From: VRUE01 sp963725085
GTDB taxonomy: Bacteria; Actinomycetota; Thermoleophilia; Solirubrobacterales; 70-9
Length of the DNA stretch: 64,000 nt
NCBI GenBank assembly: GCA_963725085.1
Contig: CAVRXM010000005.1
Span: forward strand, 372,001 to 436,000
Direction: 5' to 3'
Shown piece by piece: positions 53,331-63,158 of the stretch. Every line of letters begins with the position of its first letter. Within the stretch, counting starts at the first letter, position 1. Below the pieces are notes generated by a model. It did not search any database and was not told the origin of the DNA. It saw only the letters and a list, made by a program, of their open reading frames with translations. Position numbers and translations under genes: made by a program.

Positions 53331-54768
53331 GCACCGAGCTCTTCGAGCATTTCCTGCGCGACGAGTCGCGCCGCGGGCCGGCTGACCCGGCGCGCGTTCA
53401 CGGGCGCGGCAGGCGGCGCGGCCTGCGGCGACCTGGCGCGCGTCTCGCTCGACGTCGAGGACGGCCGGGTCGCCGGGGTCAGCTTCGACGCCGAGGGCTG
53501 CGGGGCGACGCGGGCCGCGACCGCGGCCGTCGCCGAGATGGTCGACGGCGAGCCGGTTCTCGTCGCGGCCCGGATCGGTTCGAGCGAGATCGACGAGGCG
53601 ATCGGCGGCCTCACCCCGGCGAAGCTGCACGCCGCGCAACTCGCCGCCGATGCCCTGCATCGAGCCCTTGCCGCCGCCGCCGCGAGCGAGGAGCGCCTCG
53701 CACCGTCGGTCGAGGGCCGGGTCGCGGTCGCGATGTCAGGCGGCGTCGACAGCGCCGTCGCCGGCCTGCTCGAACGAGAGCGCGGCGCCGACGTCGTCGG
53801 CATCACCGTCAAGCTCTGGGCCGACCGCGAGACCGACGGCGCCAAGGCCTGCTGCTCACCCGAGGCGGTCCTCGGAGCCCGCGCCGTCGCCCACTCGATC
53901 GACGTTCCCGCACGTCACCCTCGACCTCGAGGAGGACTTCCGCCGCCGGGTCGTCGGCTCCTACCTCTCCGGCCACGCCGAGGGCGCGACCCCCAACCCC
54001 TGCATCGTCTGCAACGGCGAGGTCCGCCTCGCGGCGATGGCCGACCTCGCCGAGCGGCTCGGCGCCGAGCGCCTGGTGACCGGCCACTACGCCCGGATCG
54101 TCGGCGACGAGGAGGGCCCGCTGCTCGCCGCGGCCGCGGACTCCGCCAAGGACCAGAGCTACATGCTGGCCGGCCTGCCGCCGTCGATGCTGCCCCGCCT
54201 CGGCTTCCCGCTGACCGAGCTGACCAAGCCCGAGGTCCGCGAGATCGCCGCCCGCCACGGGCTCTCGATCGCCCGCAAGCCCGAGAGCCAGGACCTCTGC
54301 TTCCTCGCCGGCCAGGGCCAGCGCCGGTTCCTGCGCCGCCACGGCGACCTCCACGATCGCGAGGGCAGGGTGCTCGACCGCACCGGCAGGGCGATCGGGC
54401 GCCACCGAGGCCAGCACAACTTCACCGTCGGCCAGCGGCGCGGGATCGGGGTCTCGGCGCCGGAGCCGCTCTACGTGACCGCGAAGGACGCGGCCGCCAA
54501 CACGATCACGGTCGGCACCCGCGCTGAGCTGGCCGCCACGCGGGTGAGGATCCGCGATGCAGTCCTCCACCGCGACGGAGCCCAGGTCGACTCGGTGCGC
54601 CTGCGCTACCGCTCCGCCGCGGTTCCGGCCACCGTCGCGGGCCCCGCCGGAACGCACACCAGCCTCGAGGTCGAGCTGGGGGAGTCATTCGACGCCGTCG
54701 CCCCCGGCCAGACGGCCGTGCTGCTCAGGCAGGGCACGGTCGTCGGCCATGGGACGATCGTCGGCTAG
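53327..54768 (+). CDS. mnmA: tRNA 2-thiouridylase fused to IscU-like domain, two frameshifts
   Basis: After removing one extra base near 53376 and one near 53908 a single chain of about 480 residues results. Residues 1-115 are an IscU/NifU-like scaffold (AACGDLARVSLDVEDGRV, GCGATRAATAAVAEMV, KLHAAQLAADALH); the third scaffold Cys is replaced by Ala. The rest is MnmA: AMSGGVDSAVAGLL (PP-loop), TPNPCIVCN and SQDLCFL (catalytic Cys pair), GHYARI. MnmA thiolates U34 of tRNA-Lys, -Glu and -Gln. Ends overlapping the convergent gene by 3 bp. Confidence 0.85.
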
Positions 54769-55195
54769 AGGACCCCTGCTTCCTTGTCTTTCCGCAGCTT
54801 CGCCGCCGCTTTGACGCATTGGGAGAACGCGAGTCCCCTGCTCGCCTTTGACGTGCTTCTTGCTCAGTTCCTTGCAGGCTTTTCGGGGGTTGGTCTTTTC
54901 GTCGTTCGCCATTTTGGCCATCGCTTTGACGCATCGGGAGAACTCGAGTCCCCTGCTCGCCTTTGACGTGCTTCTTGCTGGCGCCCTGTTCATTGCAGTA
55001 GCGGCCGTAGGCCTTCGCCTGGGCCGGCAGGCCCGCCTTCGGACCCGGCGTCGGGTTGCCCGGTTCGGCTGGGTTGTAGTTGGGCCCGTGGCCGTAGGGC
55101 GGTTCTCCTTCGTGCGGGTTTGCCGCGAGCGCGGGCGCGGCGGCCAGCGCGAGAGCGCCGGTGATGACCGCGATCTTCAACAGGTTCTTCATCAT
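54765..55195 (-). CDS. Secreted protein with internal duplication, two frameshifts
   Basis: Signal peptide NLLKIAVITGALALAAAPALAA, then a Pro/Gly linker and two copies of KKHVKGEQGLxFSxCVKAxAK. The frame breaks in both copies at the same place, an AGGGGAC run (plus-strand 54950-54953 and 54836-54839); with three G instead of four both copies become continuous and the chain ends EAGVL at 54765. Conserved Cys in each copy may form a disulfide. No family recognised. Confidence 0.65.
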
Positions 55196-55225
55196 CTCGC
55201 CTCCTTCGGCGTGTCCGCCGCGAGC

Positions 55226-56829
55226 TCACCTCGCGGCTCTTGCTTTGTCGTCTAGAACGGCGGTTCGGTCCGATTTGTCAGGCCCTATTCGGACGATTCG
55301 GCCAATTCGTCTTCCGCCGTCGGCTCGCCGGTCGCCCGACTCCGCCGAGTTTTCGCCCATTTCCTTCGCGGGCGCTTCCGGCGCGGGCGCGGGCTGCGCA
55401 GGCGCCGTTTCGTGCTCGGGCTGGACCCTGGGCTGTGAAGGAGGCTGCGAGCGTGGTGACTGGCCGCCCTGGGCCTTCCCCCGAGGCGTCCCGGGAGAGG
55501 CGTTCGCGTGCGGGGATTTGTGCGCTGCCGAGTTCTGCTGGCCGTGGGCCGACGAAGGGGGCAGCCCCGCCGCCTTTCCCTGACCCCGCTTGGCCGCGTT
55601 CTTCTTCGGCTTGGTGCCGCCCGCCGACCCCTGACTCTTGGTCCCGGCGGCCGGGACGGTTGTCGCAGCCGGTGGATTGGAGTCCGCGCTGGTCCCGCTG
55701 CCCGGCGCTTTGGCTGCCGGCTGCCCCGACTCCCGCCGCCACACCCGAAACCGATCGCTCGGAGCCGAATCGCCCCGCCGCGGCGGCCGCGGCGTGCCGC
55801 CTTGCCTTCGGCGGCACCGACGTTCGGCCGGCCGGCGAGTGGGACGGCGCCGAGCTCTCGCGCGCCTGGCCACCGCCGTTGCCGATCGGGACATCGACGA
55901 GACCACTCCGGTCCGCCGCCGTCGCGCCGATCGCGGCCACGACCGCGCAGGTCGCCGCCGTCTTGACGACGGTCGAGCCAAGCAGCGCCTTGCCCGCGCC
56001 CACACCCGCGGCGCCGGCGACTCCGCTGCCGGCCGCGCCCGAGCCGGCACCCAACGTCCCCTGCAGAATTGCCGCCGAAGCCGCGACCGGAAGCGGGGCG
56101 ATCGCCCGCAGCTCGCCGCGCCGCCGCGCGATCGACTCCTGGAACGCCCGGCAGTCCGCGCACCCCTTGCAGGTGGGCCTGGATCTCCCGCCGCCGCACG
56201 ACCCGGCCATCGGCCTCGGAGATCGCCCAGACCACCTCATCGCACCTCATCTCACGCCCCGCTTCCATCTGGCGCAGGCTGACCCTGGCCTCGTACACGG
56301 CCTGGCGGGCCGCGTCCGCCGAGGTGTCGAGCGCGGAGCCGATCTCGGCGAACTCGAGGTCGGCCAGCTCGCGCATCACGAGCGCGGCACGCTGGCGCTC
56401 CGGCAGCTCGCCGAGGTCGTCGATCAGCCTCCCGAGCCGCTCCCGGGCCTCGGCGGTCTCGACCAGCCCCGGCCCCGCGGCGACCTGCTCCGGGACCAGA
56501 GCGGCGGTCTCCCGCCGCCGCCTGACCGTGTCGATCGACTCGTTGCGGGCGATCCTGTAGATCCAGGGCCGCAGCTTGATCTCCCGCTGCTCGCCGGGCA
56601 GGGACCGCAGCACCTTGACCATCGTCGCCTGAAGCGCGTCCTCGGCGTCCTGCCTGCCTCCGACCAGCGTCAGGCAGAACCGGTAGATGTCCTGGTGGTA
56701 GCGCTCGAAGATCGCCTCGAACGCCCGCCGGTCGCCCGTCTTGGCGCGCCTGACGAGCCGCTCGTCCGATTGCAGCCTGGACAGGCCTGGGCGCGAGCGC
56801 TGCGTCGGCCCGACTGCGGTGGGTTTCAT
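55226..56829 (-). CDS. ECF-like sigma factor with C-terminal zinc-finger and membrane region
   Basis: Residues 20-190: sigma region 2 (RRAFEAIFERYHQDIYRFCLTLVG, LRPWIYRIARNESID) and region 4 (LPERQRAALVMRELADLEFAEIG). They run into HLQGCADCRAFQ, the HxxxCxxC motif of anti-sigma zinc fingers, then a hydrophobic stretch (KTAATCAVVAAIGATAA) and a long Gln/Pro/Ala-rich exterior part. One extra base near 56165 and one near 55725 interrupt it. Corrected, the protein is a membrane-tethered sigma factor. Exact C-terminus uncertain. Confidence 0.7.
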
Positions 56830-56947
56830 GTGTTCCCAGTATCGGCACTTGAATTCATTCGGTCAAAGCTTAGGACCGCATCACCCTCAATAACGACGCC
56901 TGTGACCGGATATAAGGCCCAACTCCCGGTCACTTAGGCTCCAAGCT

Positions 56948-59571
56948 GTGAAGGCGCAGGAGATCCGCGACACCTACCTCTCGTTCTTCGAGGAGCGGGG
57001 CCACCGCATCGTGCCGTCGGCCTCGCTCGTGCCCTCGGTCCACGACCCCTCGGTGCTGCTGACGACCGCCGGGATGCAGCCGTTCAAGCCCTACTTCCTC
57101 GGCCGCGAGAAGCCGCCGGGCCCGCGCCTGACCGACGTCCAGAAATGCTTCCGGACGACCGACATCGAGGAGGTCGGCAACACCGCTCGCCACCTCACCT
57201 TCTTCGAGATGCTCGGCAACTGGAGCTTCGGCGACTACTTCAAGGCCGAGTCGATCCCCTGGGGATGGGAGCTCTCGACCGAGGGTTTCGGCATGGACCC
57301 CGACCGGATCTGGGTCTCCGTCTTCGGCGGCGACGAGGAGCTCGGCCTCGGCCCCGACGAGGAGGCGATCGAGATCTGGCGCTCGGTCGGCGTTCCGGAG
57401 GAGCGGATCGTCCTCCTCGGCCGCGCCGACAACTTCTGGCAGGCGGGCCCGACCGGGCCCTGCGGGCCGTGCTCCGAGCTCTACCTCGACCGCGGCGAGG
57501 ACTTCGGCGGGCCGGATGACCGGCCGGGCGACGACACCGACCGCTTCCTCGAGTTCTGGAACCACGTCTTCATGACCTACGACCTCTCCGAGGCCGGTGA
57601 CGTGACCGAGCTGCCGATGCGCAACATCGACACCGGGATGGGCCTCGACCGGATCGCGGCGGTCCTCCAGGACGTCCCATCGGTCTTCGAGACCGACCTG
57701 ATCCGGCCGTTGATCGACCTCGCCGAGGAGCTCTCGGGGCACGCCTACTCGGAGGGCGGCCGGATAACCAGGGCGATGCGGATCGTCGCCGACCACTCGC
57801 GCGGCGCCGCCTTCCTGATCGCCGACGGCGTCGTCCCCTCCAACGAAGACCGCGGCTACATCCTGCGGCGGATCATGCGCAGGGCGATCCAGCAGGGCCG
57901 CACCCTCGGCCTCGAGGCACCGTGGCTGGGACGGTTCGCCGAGAGGACGATCGAGATCATGTCGGCCGCCTACCCCGAGCTCGAGGCCGAGCGCGAGACG
58001 ATCGCCCGCTGGGTCGGCGACGAGGAGGAGAGCTTCGGCCGCACCCTCGAGCGCGGGACCGAGATGCTCGAGCAGCTGGTCGAGTCGGCGCAGGCGCAGG
58101 GGACCTCCTGGATCGACGCCGCCGACGCCTTCAGGCTCCACGACACCTACGGCTTTCCCTTCGACCTGACCAAGGAGCTCCTCGTCCGAGCAGGGCCTGG
58201 CGGTCGACGACGGCGGCTTCGAGGAGCTGATGGAGGAGCAGCGCACGCGGGCCAGGACCGGAACCGCGACCGCACACGGCTCCGAGGACCGTCACGAGCG
58301 GGTGATCGCATTCGCGACCGAGACCGCGCCGACCCGGTTCGTCGGCTACGAGACGCTGCGGGCGACGACAGGCGTCGCCGGGGTCGCCGGCGAGAACGGC
58401 CGCGCCCTGGTCAAGCTCGAGGAGAGCCCCTTCTACGCCGAGGGCGGCGGCCAGGTCGCCGACTCGGGCGTGCTCCGCTGGGACGGGGGAGAAGCCGAGG
58501 TCGTCGACGTCTACCGCATCGGCGAGGACCAGGCCCTCGAGGTCGCGGTGGAGGCGGCCGCTCGAGGCCGGCAGGGCGGTTGAAGCCCTGGTCGACCACG
58601 AGTCGCGCCACGCGACGATGCGCAACCACACCGCGACGCATCTTCTCCATGCGGCGCTGCGGGAGCGACTCGGCGACCACGTGCGCCAGGCCGGCTCGGC
58701 GGTGCGGCCCGACAAGCTCCGGTTCGACTTCACCCACGGCAAGGCGCTCGAGGGCGCGGACATCGCGGCGATCGAGGACCGGGTCAACGGCTGGATCAAG
58801 GCGAGCCGGCCGGTTCGCTGGCTGGAGATGGAGCGGGGCGAGGCGGAACGGCTCGGCGCGATGGCCCTGTTCGGCGAGAAATACGGCGATTGGGTCCGGG
58901 TCGTCGAGGTCGACGGCGTCTCGCGCGAGCTCTGCGGCGGCACCCACGTCGCCAACACCGCCGAGATCGGGATCTTCAAGATCGCCTCGGAGGGATCGAG
59001 CGCCGCCAACGTGCGCAGGATCGAGGCCCTCAGCGGCCCCGCCGCGATCGATTGGTTCCGCGAGCGCGAGGACCGGCTGCGCGAGGTCGGCGAGCTGCTG
59101 GGCACGCCGCAGGACCCGCTGACCGGGGCCCGCCGCGCGGCGGAGCGGCTGCGCGAGGCGGGGGAGGGGGCGAGGCAGGCGGCGCGGCAGCAACTCGGCG
59201 AGGAGGCCGAGCGGCTCGCCGGCGAGGCCTTGGACCTCGACGGCCTGGCGGTCGTGGCGGGCCGCGCCCCGCTCGCCGACCAGAAGCAGCTGCTCGATCT
59301 CGCCTCCCGCATCCAGGACCGGCTCGGGGAGGAGTCGGCGGTGGTCCTCGGCGGCGCCGAGGGGGAGAAGGTGGCGCTGGTGGCGCTGGTCTCGAAGCCG
59401 GCGGTGGCCCGCGGGGTCTCGGCCGCTGACGTCATCGGCGAGGCGGCTCCGGTCGTCGGCGGCGGCGGCGGCGGCCGCGAGGGAATGGCGCAGGCGGGCG
59501 GCCGCGAGCCCGCCAAGCTCGACGACGCGCTGAGCGCCGCCCGCGCCGCGATCGAGCGGGCACTGGGCTGA
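56948..59571 (+). CDS. alaS: Alanyl-tRNA synthetase, two frameshifts
   Basis: GTG 56948. Aminoacylation domain: YLSFFEERGHRIVPSASLVP, FTTDIEEVGN-type motif (RTTDIEEVGNTARHLTFFEM), FWQAGPTGPCGPCSEL. Editing domain: HTATHLLHAAL with the later CGGTHVANT, giving the zinc-binding HxxxH/CxxxH set. C-terminal domain ends EGMAQAGGREPAKLDDAL. One extra base near 58187 and one near 58559 split this essential gene; corrected length about 874 residues, normal for the family. Confidence 0.92.
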
Positions 59572-59575
59572 AACG

Positions 59576-59965
59576 ATGCGGGTGCTCGCCCTCGATCACG
59601 GCACCGCACGAATCGGGTGCGCGATCTCCGACCCGAGCGGGACGCTGGCGACGCCGCTGCCGGTGATCGAACCGCCGCACCCCAGGGCGGTTTCCGAGCT
59701 CGTCGCCGAGTACGGGGTCGATCGCGTCGTCGTCGGCCTGCCGCTTCACCTCAACGGCAGCGAGGGGACCCAGGCCGGGCTGACGCGGACATTCTGCGGC
59801 GAACTCGAGGCGATGCTCGAGATCCCGGTCGAGATGTACGACGAGCGGCTGACGACGCGGATGGCCGAGGCGAGCCGTCGCGAGGGCGCGAGCGCCGCCT
59901 CGGACTCGCTCGCCGCCGCCCACCTTCTCCAGGCATACCTCTCGGCGCGGGGAGACCGGCGATGA
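59576..59965 (+). CDS. ruvX: Pre-16S rRNA nuclease / Holliday junction resolvase-like YqgF
   Basis: 129 residues, uninterrupted. LALDHGTARIGCAISD (first catalytic Asp), VVVGLPLHLNGSEG and YDERLTTRMAE with a C-terminal DSLAAAHLLQAYL define the YqgF/RuvX family, which matures 16S rRNA 5' ends. It follows alaS by four bases and overlaps mltG, the standard gene order. Confidence 0.95.
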   Translation: MRVLALDHGTARIGCAISDPSGTLATPLPVIEPPHPRAVSELVAEYGVDRVVVGLPLHLNGSEGTQAGLTRTFCGELEAMLEIPVEMYDERLTTRMAEASRREGASAASDSLAAAHLLQAYLSARGDRR

Positions 59966-61066
59966 GTGACGACTGGCGCAGCGGCGACCCCTTCTCGGCG
60001 GGCGATCCGGAGGCCTCCGCCCGCGAGGAGCGGCGCCGCGAACGCGAGGAGCGCCGGCGCAAGCGGGAGGAGAAGAGCCGCAGCCAGGAGCAGGTTGCGG
60101 CTCCAGCGCCACCGGCCGACCCTCCACCGCCTCCGCCGTCGCCGCCACCGACGGCCGAGGAGGAGTTCTGGGGGGACGCGCCGCCACCTCCGCCGCCCCC
60201 GTCCGCTGCCCAGAAGCGCCGGCGGCGAAGCCCTTGGGGATTGCTGCTGGCGGCGATCGCGGTGCTCGCCGCGATCGGCCTCGCGGTCGTCGCCTACGCC
60301 TACCTGACCCGCGACGAACCGCCGCCGCCGGAACCGCTGCGGACGATCACGGCCACCGTCCCCGAGGGCTACAGCCGCGCCCAGACCGCCGAACTGGCCC
60401 GCGAACTGAAGCTGCGCGGCAACTACGAGAAGGCGACGATCCGCTCCCAGTACCTCGATCCCGCCGAATACGGCGGCAAGGATGCGAAGAACCTCGAGGG
60501 GTTCCTCTTCCCGGACACCTTCGAACTCGACGCCCACGCGCCGGTCGGCGATCTCGTTCGCGATCAGCTCGAAGACTTCAAGCGGCGGGTCGCCGGGGTC
60601 GATATGTCCTATGCGGAATCGAAGAACCTGACCGTCTACGACGTCGTGACGATCGCTTCGATGGTCGAGAAGGAGGCTCAGTTGGAAAGCGAGCGGAAGC
60701 TGATCGCGGCGGTGATCTACAACCGCCTTCGCGATGGGATGCCGCTCGGGATCGACGCGACCGTCCGGTTCGCGAACGACAACTACACCGAGCCGCTGAC
60801 CGAATCCGAACTGACGTCCGACTCTCCCTACAACACGCGGGTCAATGCCGGCCTGCCACCCGGGCCGATCGCCAGCCCCGGCCTGGCCTCGATCGAAGCG
60901 GCGGCCCACCCGGCCAAGGTCGACTACCTCTACTACGTGGTCAAGCCGGGCACCTGCGGCGAGCACTCCTTCTCCTCGACCGAACGCCGAATTCGAAGCC
61001 GACGTAGCCCGCTACAACGAAGCCCGCGAAGCGGCCGGCGGAAAGTCGCCGGACACGTGTGGGTGA
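59962..61066 (+). CDS. mltG: Endolytic murein transglycosylase, one frameshift
   Basis: ATG 59962 overlaps the ruvX stop. A 90-residue charged and Pro-rich cytoplasmic region precedes one membrane helix (GLLLAAIAVLAAIGLAVVAYAYL). The catalytic domain has LEGFLFPDTFEL, IASMVEKEAQ (catalytic Glu), VIYNRLRDGMPLGIDATV and SPYNTRVNAGLPPGPIASPG. It cleaves nascent peptidoglycan strands. One extra base near 60982 shifts the end; corrected stop TGA 61066. The LysM domain of some homologues is absent. Confidence 0.9.
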
Positions 61067-61073
61067 TCGCGCC

Positions 61074-61867
61074 ATGGCCCGCCTAGCCGTCCTCGGCCAC
61101 CCGGTCGGCGCACTCGCGCTCCCCGGCGATGCACGCCGCCGCGCTCGCCGACCTCGGCCTCGCCGCCGAGTGGAGCTACGAGGCGATCGACGTCGGCCCC
61201 GACGGGTTCGAGGCGCTCATCCACAGCATGCCCGACCAGGGCTTCGTCGGCGCCAACGTCACGGTCCCCCACAAGGGGGCGGCGCTGACCGTCGCCGACA
61301 ACCCGTCCGAGACCGCGCGCGAGATCGGCGCCGCCAACACGCTCAGCTTCGCCGAAGGCGAGGTGATCGCCGACAACACCGACGCGCCGGGCCTGCTCGA
61401 CGCGCTCCCCGACCCGCCCGAGGGGCGCCGCACGCTCGTCCTCGGCGCCGGCGGCGCCGCCCGCGCCGTCGTCTGGGCGCTGGTCCGCGAAGGGGCGGAG
61501 GTCGAGGTCTGGAACCGCACCGCGCTGCGCTCGCAGAACCTCTGCGAGGAGCTCGGCGGCCACCCGGTCGAGGAGCCCGACCAGGGCGACTACGAGCTGA
61601 TCGTCCATGCCACCGCCGTCGGCCTTCACGGCGAGCCCACCTTCGAGGAGCTCCCGCTCCGCGCCGACGGGTTCGCCGCCGGCCAGACCGTCGTCGACAT
61701 GGTCTACACCGACGTGGCAGACCGAGCTGCTGAGAGCGGCCACCGAGGGCGGCGCGACCGTGGTCGACGGAATCGAGGTCCTGGTCCGCCAGGGCGTCCA
61801 CTCGCTGCGAATCTGGACCGGTCGGGAGCCCTCGCTCGATGCGATGCGGGCCGCCGCCCGCAGCTGA
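61074..61867 (+). CDS. aroE: Shikimate dehydrogenase, two frameshifts
   Basis: ATG 61074. After removing an extra base near 61109 the start reads LGHPVGHSRSPAMHAAAL, the shikimate-binding SxS loop. Then GANVTVPHKGAAL with the catalytic Lys, ADNTDAPGLLDAL, the Rossmann VLGAGGAARAVVWAL, and after a second extra base near 61716 TELLRAATEGGATVVDGIEVL. Reduces 3-dehydroshikimate with NADPH. Part of the aroE-aroC-aroKB cluster. Confidence 0.9.
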
Positions 61868-61898
61868 GTTCGCCCCTCGCGCCTATAGCCTTGGTTCG

Positions 61899-63065
61899 AT
61901 GACGGTTTTCCGCTTCACCACTGCCGGCGAGTCGCACGGGCCCGGGCTCGTGGCGATCGTCGAGGGCATGCCGGCGGGGCTCGAGCTCGACCGCGAGGCG
62001 CTCGACCGCGACATGGCGCGGCGCCAGCTCGGCCACGGGCGCGGCGGCCGGATGAAGATCGAGACCGACACGGTCGAGATCCGCTCCGGCGTCCGCCACG
62101 GGCGGACGCTCGGCAGCCCGATCGCGGTCCTGGTCGCAAACCGGGACTACGCCAACTGGGAGGAGCGGATGAACCCGTGGCCGGTCGACGCCGAGATCGA
62201 CGAGGTCCACCTGCCGCGGCCGGGCCACGCCGACCTCGTCGGCGCCCAGAAATACGGCCACACCGACATCCGAAACGTGCTCGAGCGGGCGAGCGCCCGC
62301 GAGACCGCCGCCCGGGTCGCCGCCGGCTCGATCGCCCGCGGATTCCTCGCCTCTCTCGGCGTCGGCGTCTACAGCCATGTCACCCAGATCGCCTCGGTCC
62401 GCGCCGCCGAGCGCGAGGACCTGGCGCCGGAGGACTTCGCCGAGGTCGACGAGGACCCGGTCCGCTGCCTCGACCCGGAGGCGAGCGCGGCGATGGTCGA
62501 GGAGATCAACCGCCTCCGCAAGGCAAACGAGAGCCTCGGCGGGACCTTCGAGGTGCGGGTCTTCGGGCTCGTCCCCGGGCTCGGCTCCCACATCTCCTGG
62601 GAGGACCGGCTCGACGGTCGCCTCGCCGGCGCGGTCGCCTCGATCCAATCGGTCAAGGGCGTCTCGATCGGCGAGGCGTGGGACGTGGCCGGGCGGCCGG
62701 GATCCGAGGCCCACGACGAGATCTTCTGGTCGAAGGAGCGCGGCTACCACCGCGAGACCAACCACGCCGGCGGCCTCGAGGGCGGGATGACCAACGGCCA
62801 GCCGCTCTCGGTGCGGGCCGCGATCAAGCCGATCTCGACCCTGACCAAGCCGCTGCGCTCGGTCGACACCGAGACGAAGGAGCCCGCGCAGGCGCTCCGC
62901 GAGCGGACCGACTCGACGGTGGTCCCGGCCGCCGCCGTCGTCGCCGAGGCGATGGTCTGCCTGACGCTCGCCCGCTGCTACCGCGAGAAGTTCGGCGGCG
63001 ACCACATCGACGACGTGCTGGCCGCGCTCGAGGCCTACAAGCAACGCATCGACTGGCGTGGGTGA
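61899..63065 (+). CDS. aroC: Chorismate synthase
   Basis: 388 residues from ATG 61899, uninterrupted. FTTAGESHGPGLVAIVEGMPAG is the family's first signature, DMARRQLGHGRGGRMKIETDTVEI the second, and AARVAAGSIAR and RAAIKPISTL carry further FMN/substrate-site residues. It converts EPSP to chorismate with reduced FMN. 31 bp after aroE. Confidence 0.95.
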   Translation: MTVFRFTTAGESHGPGLVAIVEGMPAGLELDREALDRDMARRQLGHGRGGRMKIETDTVEIRSGVRHGRTLGSPIAVLVANRDYANWEERMNPWPVDAEIDEVHLPRPGHADLVGAQKYGHTDIRNVLERASARETAARVAAGSIARGFLASLGVGVYSHVTQIASVRAAEREDLAPEDFAEVDEDPVRCLDPEASAAMVEEINRLRKANESLGGTFEVRVFGLVPGLGSHISWEDRLDGRLAGAVASIQSVKGVSIGEAWDVAGRPGSEAHDEIFWSKERGYHRETNHAGGLEGGMTNGQPLSVRAAIKPISTLTKPLRSVDTETKEPAQALRERTDSTVVPAAAVVAEAMVCLTLARCYREKFGGDHIDDVLAALEAYKQRIDWRG

Positions 63066-63158
63066 TGGAGAGTGGGCCACCCCCGGACGCGGGAGCGCGG
63101 GCGCGAGATTTCCGGGTTCGATGAGTGCGCCCGCGCGGGAGCAGAGGAGGTGGCCCCT

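Noticed and set aside
54765..55195. Programmed frameshifting in the duplicated secreted protein
   Set aside because: Both breaks fall in the same GGGG run, and the same kind of extra base affects essential genes and a tRNA copy, so sequencing error is simpler.
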